A stretch of DNA of 6,163 bases from Rickettsiales bacterium (lineage in GTDB: Bacteria; Pseudomonadota; Alphaproteobacteria; Rickettsiales; UBA1997), in NCBI GenBank assembly GCA_947505885.1, contig CANNMN010000082.1:1-6163 (forward strand). Reading direction: 5' to 3'. The position numbers were made by a program, and so were the translations under genes. The notes beneath the pieces are model-generated. The model saw only the letters and a list, made by a program, of their open reading frames with translations, did not search any database and was not told the origin of the DNA. Shown here in pieces: positions 1 through 6,163 of this stretch. Numbering within the stretch: the stretch's first letter is position 1; every line of letters begins with the position of its first letter.

Positions 1-264
1 AAAGAGACGAAAAAAATCGAGCGAAAAAGCGGAAAAAGTTGTGAATCCACCGAGAAATCCGGCAAAGATAAAATTTTTTAAGCGCGGATCGATTGTGTCA
101 AAATACTTAATCACGAAGTAGTAAGCGGCGCCAGCAAGCATTGAGCCAAGTACGTTTACTAAAAATGTTCCGAGTGGAAATTTTCCGGCTACGACGGAGA
201 TTTGAATTAAATGACGCAGCACCGATCCACATGCGCCGCCGATTGCGATTAAAAGGAAGTTCAT
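1..264 (-). CDS. crcB: CrcB/FluC fluoride ion channel, N-terminal part (3' end outside window)
   Basis: FluC/CrcB proteins are small (about 125 residues) inner-membrane dual-topology dimeric channels that export fluoride. The first 88 residues are visible and the frame is open to the window edge, so roughly 35-40 C-terminal residues are missing. Family landmarks are clear: an N-terminal helix with IGGACGSVLRH (residues 8-18), the PLGTFLVNVLGS block (30-41) with the pore asparagine N37, and the hallmark GFLGGFTTFSAFSLD (69-83). That last block carries the TM3 break that binds the structural sodium, and the phenylalanines of the fluoride path. The ATG at 264 was chosen because the family begins a few residues before the GG-x-x-G motif. 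A GTG 63 bp upstream is in frame but would add an atypical hydrophilic leader. No Shine-Dalgarno sequence is seen. It lies downstream of leuS on the same strand after a 108 bp gap. Family assignment is firm. Confidence 0.95.
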   Translation of the reverse strand, partial: MNFLLIAIGGACGSVLRHLIQISVVAGKFPLGTFLVNVLGSMLAGAAYYFVIKYFDTIDPRLKNFIFAGFLGGFTTFSAFSLDFFRLF

Positions 265-372
265 GAGGTTTGTGTTTGTTTTTACATTTTCAGGATCTTG
301 CCTACGTGAAAATGAGGCATAAACCACTTACTCTCTCGGTTATCTACATAGACCTGAATCCAGGAAAATTAA
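265..372 (-). other. leuS-crcB intergenic region with alternative hairpins
   Basis: This 108 bp gap is the longest non-coding stretch in the window. On the transcribed minus strand it begins, just after the leuS stop, with a small CCTG-GATT-CAGG hairpin (353-364). That hairpin has no following U tract, so it is not a convincing terminator. Further on are two mutually exclusive pairings: an 8 bp inverted repeat (285-292 with 307-314) and a 5 bp one (299-303 with 315-319). A 12-codon ORF, MPHFHVGKILKM, runs from an ATG at 320 to a TAA at 282-284 and ends 17 nt before crcB. I could not find the conserved elements of the fluoride riboswitch, nor a convincing -10/-35 pair. Role unknown. Confidence 0.5.
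285..314. repeat. 8 bp perfect inverted repeat (CATTTTCA / TGAAAATG)
   Basis: CATTTTCA at 285-292 is the exact reverse complement of TGAAAATG at 307-314, separated by a 14 nt loop. Inside the loop, GG (293-294) can pair with CC (301-302), leaving a 6 nt apex. Neither strand carries a T-run directly after the stem in the transcription sense, so it does not look like a standard intrinsic terminator. It could be an operator, an RNA structure before crcB, or part of a dispersed palindromic repeat. The sequence alone does not decide. Confidence 0.55.
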
Positions 373-3300
373 CTAAACCACGATATTCACTAATTTGTCT
401 GTAACAGAAATAACTTTGCGAATCTCTTTTCCTTCAATGAATCTTTTCACATTTTCATTTCCGAAAGCGGCTTTTTCGAGATCTTCTTTTGAAGAGCCTT
501 TCGACATTTGAATCACGGCACGTAATTTTCCACTTACTTGCACGGCGATTCCAATCTCGTCTTCGACGATTAAATTCGGATCGAATTCAGGGAATTTTTC
601 TTCGGTAACTAAAGTTTTGTAACCAAGTTCAGCCCACAATTCTTCAGCCAAATGTGGCATAATTGGCGCGATTAAAATCACTAAATTTTTAAGCGCGAAT
701 TCAGGAATGGATTCGGATTTTTCCAAGGCATTTGAGAATTCACGAATCTTGGCGATGGCACGGTTGAAACCCATTTTTTCATACTCATCTTTTACAGCGG
801 CGATTGTTTTGTGAGTGAGTCTAATGATCGCATAATCCTTTGATTCAGAAACGTTCGAAGATTTATTCATTTTAAAATCTTCAGATCCTTGACGGTTCCT
901 GCCAAGGGCAAAGTTTCTGTTGGAAGCAACTAATCTCCAAAGACGATTGGCATATTTCCAACAACCGTCAATGCCGCTTTCAGACCATTCTAAGTCGCGT
1001 GAAGGCGGAGTGTCGGAAAGCATAAAAAGCCTTGCGGTATCTGCACCGTAAGCCTCAACGATTGAAGCTGGTTCAACGGTATTCTTCTTCGACTTACTCA
1101 TTTTTTCAGAACGGCCAAAGATTACTTCTTCGGGTTTACGAGCAAGAGCGTCAGCCGGGAAAAGCCATTTTCCTGTTTCTTTGTCTTTGAAAGTTGCATG
1201 ACAAACCATGCCCTGGGTAAGCAAGTTTTTGAAGGGCTCAGAAATGTCAAGATAGCCACATTTTTTTAGCGCTTTGGTAAAAAATCTGGCATAGAGCAAG
1301 TGTAAAACTGCATGCTCGACGCCCCCGATATATTGATCTACGGGCATGAATTTATTGGCTGAGTCGCGATCAAAGGCTTTATCTTCAGGCTGTGAAATAA
1401 AGCGTAAATAATACCAAGAACTCTCAAAAAAAGTGTCGAAAGTATCAGTCTCTCGGATGGCTTTTTGACCCTTATAAGTCGTGTATTTCCAAGTCGGATG
1501 GAGTGAGAGAGGATTTCCAGCGCCGGTGAATTCTACGTCTTTTGGTAATTCAACCGGAAGCTGATCTTCAGGAACAGGAACCACAGTTCCATCTTCCAAG
1601 TAAAGAATAGGAATCGGGCAACCCCAATAACGTTGACGAGAAACGCCCCAATCGCGAAGACGGTAATTAATTTTTTTCGTTGCTTGGCTTGTTGTGGAAA
1701 GTTTTTCAAAAACTTTTTCTTTCGCTTCTGCACAAGTTAATCCATCCAAGAAATAAGAATTAATCATCAAGCCATCTTCAAGATTGGCTTGGCTTGGCAC
1801 ATTAATTTCATCGAAAAGATTTTCGATTATTTCAGAATTTGTTTTGCTGATCTGGTGAAGCTTGCGCGCAGCTTGAGAAATATCGGCGTAGATTCCGAGA
1901 TTATTGATTTCGTTAAATTCTGCTCGGGCTGAGTAGGCTAGTTTTTCTTCGTCGAGACTAAATTTTGCATTTACGTCTTCAGGCTTGTTACCGCGGGCAT
2001 CAACACGAATCCATTTTTTGTTTAAGTAAATTGCGTTGGTGGTGTGAATGATTTTGCGATCAGAAACAGTTTCATCGAACATCAGAAGTTGATCAGAAAA
2101 TCCGCAGGGAATTTTCATGCCCCGTAAAATCGCACAGAGTAATACTGATTTTCCAAAACAGAATCCAGCCTTTGCTGTTAGGACTTCGCTGGCTTTGAGG
2201 AATGGAGTTTGTGGCAAATATTTTGCGTCATCCATGCAGTGATTAATTTCATCACGAACGAACTCGTAAGCCAACTTTGCTAGATCGACATCATCTTTTG
2301 CTTCGGCTTTGAAGCGTGTAATTACAGCCTGAATACCTAAATCAGAAAAATTTACCAGATCAGTTTCCGCTAAAAATTTGTTAAAATTTTCAACAACTTG
2401 ACGAATCGGAAGTTTGTATTTTGTCGCAAATTCGAAATCGCGCTCATCATGAGCAGGGCAGCCAAATATTGCTCCTGTGCCATATTCCATCAAAACAAAA
2501 TTGGCGACGTAAACATCTAATTTACAATTTGCATCTAGAGGGTGATCGACTTGTAGATCAATCTTAAAACCACGCTTTTCTTGCTTATCGAGAGTTTGTT
2601 CATCAACAGCAGAACTGTTGCACTCAGCGATAAAATTTTGGAGTTCAGGATTTTTTTTGGCGAGTTCTGAAGCAATAGGATGGTTTGGTGAGATACCGAT
2701 AAAGGATGCGCCGAATAAGGTATCGGGACGCGTTGTATAAACTGGAATTGTTTCGTTTTTTTCGCTAATTTTGAAATCAATGGTCTGCCCTTCGCTCTTG
2801 CCTATCCATCTCTCTTGCATGATGCGCACGCGCTCATCCCAGCCGGAAAGATTTTTTAATTCAGACAAAAGCTCTTCAGAAAAATCAGAAACTTTTAGGA
2901 ACCATTGCTTCAATTTCTTTTTTTCAACTAATGCTCCAGAGCGCCAGCCGCGCCCGTCAATAACTTGCTCGTTAGCAAGAACTGTTTGGTCGATTGGATC
3001 CCAATTAACGTAAGACTCTTTTTGGTAAGCGAGGCCATTTTTAAGAAAATCGAGGAAAATTTTTTGTTCATGCTTGTAGTAATTGGGCAAGCAAGTTGCA
3101 ACTTCACGACTCCAATCGATTGAAAGGCCGATTGATTTCAACTCAGCGCGCATTTGTTCGATATTTTTTAGCGTCCAATTTTCTGGATGAACTTTGTGTT
3201 CGAGTGCAGCATTTTCAGCAGGAAGACCAAAGGCATCAAAACCCATCGGATGCAAAACATTGAAGCCGCACATTTTTTTGAAACGCGCTAAAGCATCGCC

Positions 3301-3480
3301 AATCGCATAGTTACGAAGATGTCCCATGTGAATTTTTCCTGATGGGTAAGGAAACATTTCGAGCACGTAATATTTTTCTTTGGCAGAATTTTCGTCAAAT
3401 TTGAAAATCTTTTTTTCCGCCCAGAGATTCTGCCACTTTGCTTCAGCGAGCTTGTGGTTGTAGTTGGAAATTGCCGTCAT
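373..3480 (-). CDS. leuS: Leucyl-tRNA synthetase with a transglutaminase-like domain inserted in its editing domain
   Basis: Cytoplasmic class Ia synthetase that charges tRNA-Leu with leucine using ATP. Visible in order: [12 protein letters not shown] (43-54, the HIGH signature); [16 protein letters not shown] (77-92); a zinc-less GRGWRSGA segment (176-183) as in alphaproteobacteria; the CP1 editing domain with TTRPDTLFG (249-257) and [15 protein letters not shown] (334-348), including the conserved aspartate D345; the foreign insert (about 366-562); [16 protein letters not shown] (605-620); [16 protein letters not shown] (676-691); EKMSKSKKN (792-800, the KMSKS loop); [11 protein letters not shown] (829-839); an anticodon-binding helical region; and a C-terminal domain from about 970. 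Length is 1,035 residues against 860 in E. coli, and the excess is the insert. The Rickettsia-like features suggest an alphaproteobacterial origin. The ATG abuts the upstream permease stop codon, and no Shine-Dalgarno sequence is visible, so translation is probably coupled. The reading frame is intact, and every synthetic and editing motif I know to look for is present. Confidence 0.97.
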   Translation of the reverse strand: MTAISNYNHKLAEAKWQNLWAEKKIFKFDENSAKEKYYVLEMFPYPSGKIHMGHLRNYAIGDALARFKKMCGFNVLHPMGFDAFGLPAENAALEHKVHPENWTLKNIEQMRAELKSIGLSIDWSREVATCLPNYYKHEQKIFLDFLKNGLAYQKESYVNWDPIDQTVLANEQVIDGRGWRSGALVEKKKLKQWFLKVSDFSEELLSELKNLSGWDERVRIMQERWIGKSEGQTIDFKISEKNETIPVYTTRPDTLFGASFIGISPNHPIASELAKKNPELQNFIAECNSSAVDEQTLDKQEKRGFKIDLQVDHPLDANCKLDVYVANFVLMEYGTGAIFGCPAHDERDFEFATKYKLPIRQVVENFNKFLAETDLVNFSDLGIQAVITRFKAEAKDDVDLAKLAYEFVRDEINHCMDDAKYLPQTPFLKASEVLTAKAGFCFGKSVLLCAILRGMKIPCGFSDQLLMFDETVSDRKIIHTTNAIYLNKKWIRVDARGNKPEDVNAKFSLDEEKLAYSARAEFNEINNLGIYADISQAARKLHQISKTNSEIIENLFDEINVPSQANLEDGLMINSYFLDGLTCAEAKEKVFEKLSTTSQATKKINYRLRDWGVSRQRYWGCPIPILYLEDGTVVPVPEDQLPVELPKDVEFTGAGNPLSLHPTWKYTTYKGQKAIRETDTFDTFFESSWYYLRFISQPEDKAFDRDSANKFMPVDQYIGGVEHAVLHLLYARFFTKALKKCGYLDISEPFKNLLTQGMVCHATFKDKETGKWLFPADALARKPEEVIFGRSEKMSKSKKNTVEPASIVEAYGADTARLFMLSDTPPSRDLEWSESGIDGCWKYANRLWRLVASNRNFALGRNRQGSEDFKMNKSSNVSESKDYAIIRLTHKTIAAVKDEYEKMGFNRAIAKIREFSNALEKSESIPEFALKNLVILIAPIMPHLAEELWAELGYKTLVTEEKFPEFDPNLIVEDEIGIAVQVSGKLRAVIQMSKGSSKEDLEKAAFGNENVKRFIEGKEIRKVISVTDKLVNIVV
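1795..2385 (-). other. Transglutaminase-like (papain-fold) domain inserted in LeuRS, residues ~366-562
   Basis: This in-frame segment of leuS has no counterpart in ordinary LeuRS. It matches, from memory, the layout of a free-standing bacterial transglutaminase-like protein of about 200 residues: an opening [12 protein letters not shown] (369-380), a helix with [11 protein letters not shown] (404-414), [20 protein letters not shown] (429-448) with the nucleophile C441, IHTTNAIYL (478-486) with H479, [20 protein letters not shown] (488-507) with D494, then EEKLAY (511-516) and a [13 protein letters not shown] tail (529-541). The Cys-His-Asp triad is complete. LeuRS sequence stops at PIRQVV (358-363) and resumes at [15 protein letters not shown] (567-581). 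The insert replaces a short variable linker near the end of the CP1 editing domain. Its base composition, counted in two lines, is about 42-43% G+C, like the rest of leuS. Possible activities are a cysteine protease, an amidase, transamidation or simple binding. None can be assigned. Boundaries are good to about 5 residues. Confidence 0.88.
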
Positions 3481-3483
3481 TTA
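3478..3483 (-). promoter_or_regulatory. Stop-start junction TAAATG between permease and leuS
   Basis: The TAA of the permease (3481-3483) is immediately followed by the ATG of leuS (3478-3480), with no bases between. The preceding bases, CTTCACAAAAAA, contain no purine-rich Shine-Dalgarno core. Translation of leuS therefore probably relies on ribosomes terminating on the permease message, which makes the two genes one transcript. The alternative is SD-independent initiation in an A-rich unstructured leader. Confidence 0.6.
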
Positions 3484-4872
3484 TTTTTTGTGAAGATGGC
3501 TTTTTTTATGAGAGTATAGGAAGTAGAATGCGGTACCGATTGCAAACCAAACAAGAGTAGGCTTTCCGACTTCTTTCATGAGTACGTAAATTAAATAGCT
3601 ACATCCAGCTACGGCTAAAGGAGCAATTACAAAAACTGCCGGACAAATAAATGGTCTGTGTAGGGCTGGTCTTCTAATGCGCAAAATAACCACGCCGATT
3701 GAAACAATCGCAAAAGCAAAAAGTGATCCGACGCTGCACATTTGTCCCATGACGTGAATCGGCATGAAGCCAGCAACCAAGCACACAATCAGCGTAACGA
3801 AGAGACAATTTAGGTAAGGAGTGCCGTGTTTTTTGTGAATCTTGCAGAAGAAAGCTGGAAGTAAACCATCGCGTGACATGGCAAAGAAAATGCGCGATTG
3901 ACCAAACATCATCACCAACAAAACTGCGACCATTCCGGCGATAGCACCAGTTGCGATCATGGCTGAACCTAAATTACTGCCATTATCGCGAAGTGCACGC
4001 GCCATTGGCTCAGCGTTGTTTAGAGTGGAGAAATTTACTATGCCGGTAAGAGTTAGGGCAACGACGATGTAAATCAAAGTACAGACGAGTAATCCGCCAA
4101 TTAAGCCGATTGGGATGTCGCGTTTAGGATTTTTACATTCTTCGGCGGTAGTTGCGACTGCATCAAAACCTAAGTAAGCGAAGAAAATCATGGCAGCACC
4201 AGACAGGACGCCGTCAAAACCAAATGGGAAAAAGTTGGAATAATTTTCTATTTTGATGTGAGGCACGGCAATGACTAAAAAAAAGAAAATGATTACGAGC
4301 TTTAGAACAACTAGAACGCGGTTGATCAAAATACTTTCACGAGTGCCATGAAAAAGAAGTAGACCGGTAAAAAGCGCGATTGAAACAGCGGGAAGATTAA
4401 TTATTCCACCTTCAGAAGGAGATTTGGTTAGATAGTAAGGAATTTCAAATCCGCCCTGTTTTAAGATACCAACAAAATATCCAGACCAGCCCGCTGCGAC
4501 AGTTGAGGCGTTAACGGCGTAACCAAGAACTAATCCGCAAGCAACAAGCCAGGCAATGAATTCACCGAGAACGATGTAAGTATAAGAGTAAGCACTGCCA
4601 GAGACGGGCACGGCGGAAGCGAGTTCGGTGTAAGCAAGACCAACGAAGATGCAGACTAAGCCAGCCAGAGCGTAAGAAATTGCGATTGCTGGTCCGGCAT
4701 GTTGTGCAGCGGCAATTCCGGTTAAAACAAAAATTCCTGTACCGATCGCCGCGCCAATTCCCATCAGCATTAAATCCATGGCACCGAGAGTTTTCTTCAG
4801 CGGATTTTCCCTCGCCTCCTTCATTATATTTTCAAGAGTTTTGGTGCGCAAAAGGGCTCTTAGCGATTTCAT
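3481..4872 (-). CDS. APC-superfamily amino acid permease, cationic amino acid transporter (CAT) type
   Basis: Inner-membrane secondary transporter of 463 residues with about 12 hydrophobic helices. CAT-type landmarks are present: an N-terminal cytoplasmic LLRTKTLENI (7-16); GIGAAIGTGIFVLTG (38-52), the unwound TM1 that binds the amino acid backbone; YTELASAVPVSGSAYSYTY (81-99) across TM2-TM3; FFAYLGFDAVATTAEECKNP (230-249) with the following KRDIP; and GQSRIFFAMSRDGLLP (324-339). The C-terminus is a short lysine/histidine-rich cytoplasmic tail. Substrate is not readable from sequence. Bacterial relatives are annotated for cationic, branched-chain or general amino acids. The ATG at 4872 was chosen because the LLRTK leader is typical of the family. 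M17 is a weaker alternative. It begins 35 bp after pilT and its stop touches leuS, so it is probably cotranscribed with both. A TATAAT hexamer (4876-4881) sits only 3 bp before the ATG, too close to serve this start. Confidence 0.93.
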   Translation of the reverse strand: MKSLRALLRTKTLENIMKEARENPLKKTLGAMDLMLMGIGAAIGTGIFVLTGIAAAQHAGPAIAISYALAGLVCIFVGLAYTELASAVPVSGSAYSYTYIVLGEFIAWLVACGLVLGYAVNASTVAAGWSGYFVGILKQGGFEIPYYLTKSPSEGGIINLPAVSIALFTGLLLFHGTRESILINRVLVVLKLVIIFFFLVIAVPHIKIENYSNFFPFGFDGVLSGAAMIFFAYLGFDAVATTAEECKNPKRDIPIGLIGGLLVCTLIYIVVALTLTGIVNFSTLNNAEPMARALRDNGSNLGSAMIATGAIAGMVAVLLVMMFGQSRIFFAMSRDGLLPAFFCKIHKKHGTPYLNCLFVTLIVCLVAGFMPIHVMGQMCSVGSLFAFAIVSIGVVILRIRRPALHRPFICPAVFVIAPLAVAGCSYLIYVLMKEVGKPTLVWFAIGTAFYFLYSHKKSHLHKK

Positions 4873-4907
4873 TGAATTATAAATTAAGGATTTAAAAAGA
4901 GAAAAAA

Positions 4908-5936
4908 TTAATCAGAGGCATTTATCGCTTCTTCTGCAGTTTCAGGTGTAATAAAACCCTTGGCGAGAAGATCATTTACCGAGTCTTTCATCTGACACAT
5001 ACCAATTTTTTTGCTAAGCTCCATGATTGAATTTATCTGCGGAATTTTATCTTCGCGAATTAGGTTTCTGATTGATGAATTTGCAAACATGATTTCGTAG
5101 GCAGCAATTCTTCCGCCGCCTTTTTTCTTAAGAAGACGCTGTGAAATCACCGCCTTAATTGAACCAGAAAGCATGGTGCGAACCACAGCTTTGTCTTCAG
5201 CAGAAAATACGTCGATGATTCTGTTAATTGTTTTTGCAGCAGAGCTAGTGTGGAGAGTTCCCAGAACTAAGTGACCGGTTTCGGCGGCAGTTAAGGCAAG
5301 GTGAATAGTTTCAACGTCACGCATTTCGCCTACCAAGATTACATCTGGATCTTCACGCAAAGCACTCTTTAAAGCAGCAGCAAAAGACTCGGTACTATTT
5401 CCAACTTCACGCTGATTAACCAAAGATTTTTTACTTTTATGAATGAACTCGACCGGATCTTCGATGGTCAAAATATGATGGGAATGATTGGTGTTAATGT
5501 GATCAATTAAAGCAGCTAGCGTAGTTGATTTACCGCTGCCAGTCGGACCAACCACTAGAACCAAGCCTTTGGTTGCATTGGACAAGTTACGAATCACTTC
5601 CGGCGCATGTAAGGCATCAAGAGTTTTTATTTCAGTCGGAATTTCACGAAAAACAGCTGCTGGACCATTTACGGTACGAAAAGCATTTACCCGAAAGCGC
5701 ATGGTTTCGCCAACTTGTATTGCAAAATCCAACTCCATTTTTTCTTGGTAAGTTTTTTTTTGCAGATCGGTCATGATGGAATGAACCATATCCAGCACTT
5801 GCTCGGCCGTTAAAATTGGAGAATTCGGAATCGCAGAAATATCTCCGTCAATACGCAATGATGGCGCTGCTCCAGTTGTAATGTGTACGTCGGAACATCC
5901 TTGCTTCTTGGCGTAATGGAGAATTTTTTCGATCAT
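4908..5936 (-). CDS. pilT: PilT-type twitching motility / type IV pilus retraction ATPase
   Basis: Cytoplasmic hexameric secretion-type ATPase that powers pilus retraction by depolymerising pilin at the inner membrane base. It has 342 residues, the family's usual length. An N-terminal PAS-like domain with SDVHITTGAAPSLRIDG (15-31) is followed by the RecA-like core: Walker A GPTGSGKST (130-138), Asp box ILTIEDPVEF (155-164), Walker B VILVGEMRD (199-207) and His box TGHLVLGTLHT (220-230). The SIRNLIRE block (288-295) corresponds to the AIRNLIRE motif, which marks PilT rather than the extension ATPase PilB. The C-terminus carries the expected IPQINSIM and GFITPETAEEAI segments. PilU or a chemosensory paralogue is possible but less likely. 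Its ATG overlaps the TPR gene stop (ATGA), and no Shine-Dalgarno sequence is seen, so translation is probably coupled. A run of nine A in the message (5753-5761) lies at codons 59-62. Confidence 0.95.
   Translation of the reverse strand: MIEKILHYAKKQGCSDVHITTGAAPSLRIDGDISAIPNSPILTAEQVLDMVHSIMTDLQKKTYQEKMELDFAIQVGETMRFRVNAFRTVNGPAAVFREIPTEIKTLDALHAPEVIRNLSNATKGLVLVVGPTGSGKSTTLAALIDHINTNHSHHILTIEDPVEFIHKSKKSLVNQREVGNSTESFAAALKSALREDPDVILVGEMRDVETIHLALTAAETGHLVLGTLHTSSAAKTINRIIDVFSAEDKAVVRTMLSGSIKAVISQRLLKKKGGGRIAAYEIMFANSSIRNLIREDKIPQINSIMELSKKIGMCQMKDSVNDLLAKGFITPETAEEAINASD
5933..5936 (-). promoter_or_regulatory. ATGA overlap coupling the TPR gene to pilT
   Basis: On the minus strand ATGA contains both the pilT start (ATG, 5936-5934) and the TPR gene stop (TGA, 5935-5933). 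Four-base overlaps of this kind are a common sign of translational coupling by termination-reinitiation, and they place the two genes in one operon. Confidence 0.8.
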
Positions 5937-6163
5937 ATTTTGGTACTGATAAATTCGATGCGTTTTTTTACCTGATCTAGAGGCACAGATTGATTAGCAT
6001 CGGAATATTTACGAACCACTTCGGAGTAGAGATCAAGAGCCTTGGAATATTGCTCGGTTTGGTCATAAATCACTGCCAAGTTATATTTGTAATCAACATT
6101 CTCGGAATCGAGCGTGATGGCTTTTTGCATCAAAGAAATTGCCTGATCATGGTTTTTTGCCTT
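5933..6163 (-). CDS. TPR-repeat protein, C-terminal part (5' end outside window)
   Basis: The last 76 residues of a protein whose beginning lies beyond the right edge; the frame is open to the window end. The visible part has a tetratricopeptide-repeat pattern: AISLMQKAITLDSEN (8-22 of the visible part) as the end of one repeat, then YKYNLAVIYDQTEQYSKALD (25-44) as a full TPR helical pair (small residue, tyrosine and alanine at consensus places). It ends in a charged helix, VKKRIEFISTKI. TPRs are protein-protein scaffolds. The ATGA overlap with pilT suggests a role near the type IV pilus, like the TPR pilotins PilF/PilW, but the N-terminus needed to see a lipoprotein signal or membrane anchor is absent. 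An in-frame TTG/ATG near 6130 would start mid-repeat and is not the true start. Confidence 0.8.
   Translation of the reverse strand, partial: KAKNHDQAISLMQKAITLDSENVDYKYNLAVIYDQTEQYSKALDLYSEVVRKYSDANQSVPLDQVKKRIEFISTKI

Noticed and set aside
353..364. Intrinsic terminator just after leuS
   Set aside because: The stem is only 4 bp with a 4 nt loop and no downstream U tract.
265..372. Fluoride (crcB) riboswitch upstream of crcB
   Set aside because: I looked for the conserved GGnGAUGG and GAUGaCuCCuaC-like elements on the transcribed strand and found none.
285..372. Plus-strand reading with YIDLNP as a transposase remnant
   Set aside because: Only six residues resemble the IS200/RAYT phrase, with none of the HUH or catalytic tyrosine context. 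It is too short to call a mobile element.
1795..2385. The LeuRS insert as an intein
   Set aside because: There is no Cys/Ser at a splice junction after an extein, no Hint block motifs and no terminal His-Asn. The segment matches a transglutaminase-like protein instead, and LeuRS would not need splicing to read through.
1533..3013. Open frames at 1533-1733, 2535-2780 (-) and 2771-3013 (+) within leuS
   Set aside because: All overlap the well-supported leuS frame, show no family motifs and have compositions typical of out-of-frame reading.
4876..4881. Perfect TATAAT hexamer before the permease as a promoter
   Set aside because: It is 3 bp from the ATG, so transcription would start at or after the start codon, and the -35 position (TTTCTC) is poor. 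In such AT-rich sequence it is likely chance.
4680..5776. Plus-strand open frames at 4680-4895, 5525-5776 and 5569-5751
   Set aside because: They are antisense to the permease and pilT coding regions and have no recognisable protein features.

Overview
This 6,163 bp window is AT-rich (about 40-45% G+C in lines counted by eye). All recognised genes lie on the minus strand. In order of transcription, right to left, they are: the 3' end of a TPR-repeat gene, a pilT-type type IV pilus retraction ATPase, an APC-superfamily amino acid permease of the cationic amino acid transporter type, leucyl-tRNA synthetase (leuS), and the 5' part of a crcB/fluC fluoride channel gene that runs off the left edge. 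Spacing is tight. TPR and pilT overlap by ATGA, pilT and the permease are 35 bp apart, and the permease stop codon directly abuts the leuS ATG. The only sizeable gap is 108 bp between leuS and crcB. None of the four visible start codons has an obvious Shine-Dalgarno sequence.

The LeuRS body suggests an alphaproteobacterium, possibly Rickettsiales-like. It has the zinc-less GRGWRSGA segment, the [20 protein letters not shown] editing block and a C-terminus ending in KLVNIVV, all of which resemble the Rickettsia/alphaproteobacterial enzyme from memory. A pilT gene would point to a type IV pilus-bearing relative rather than a classical Rickettsia. This placement is inference and is not tested.

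The standout feature is inside leuS. The protein is 1,035 residues, about 175 longer than the E. coli enzyme. The extra length is a discrete domain (about residues 366-562) lodged near the end of the CP1 editing domain. It reads as a complete copy of a normally free-standing bacterial transglutaminase-like (papain-fold) protein. It keeps a Cys-His-Asp triad (C441, H479, D494) and the family's VDARGNK block. LeuRS sequence resumes in register on both sides, and all LeuRS catalytic and editing motifs are present. I know of no described function for such an architecture, and this is the best candidate here for something new.

The genes do not form one obvious pathway. TPR-pilT looks like a type IV pilus pair. 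The permease and LeuRS both concern amino acids but could be neighbours by chance. The leuS-crcB gap holds an 8 bp inverted repeat and overlapping alternative hairpins of unknown role, with no recognisable fluoride riboswitch.
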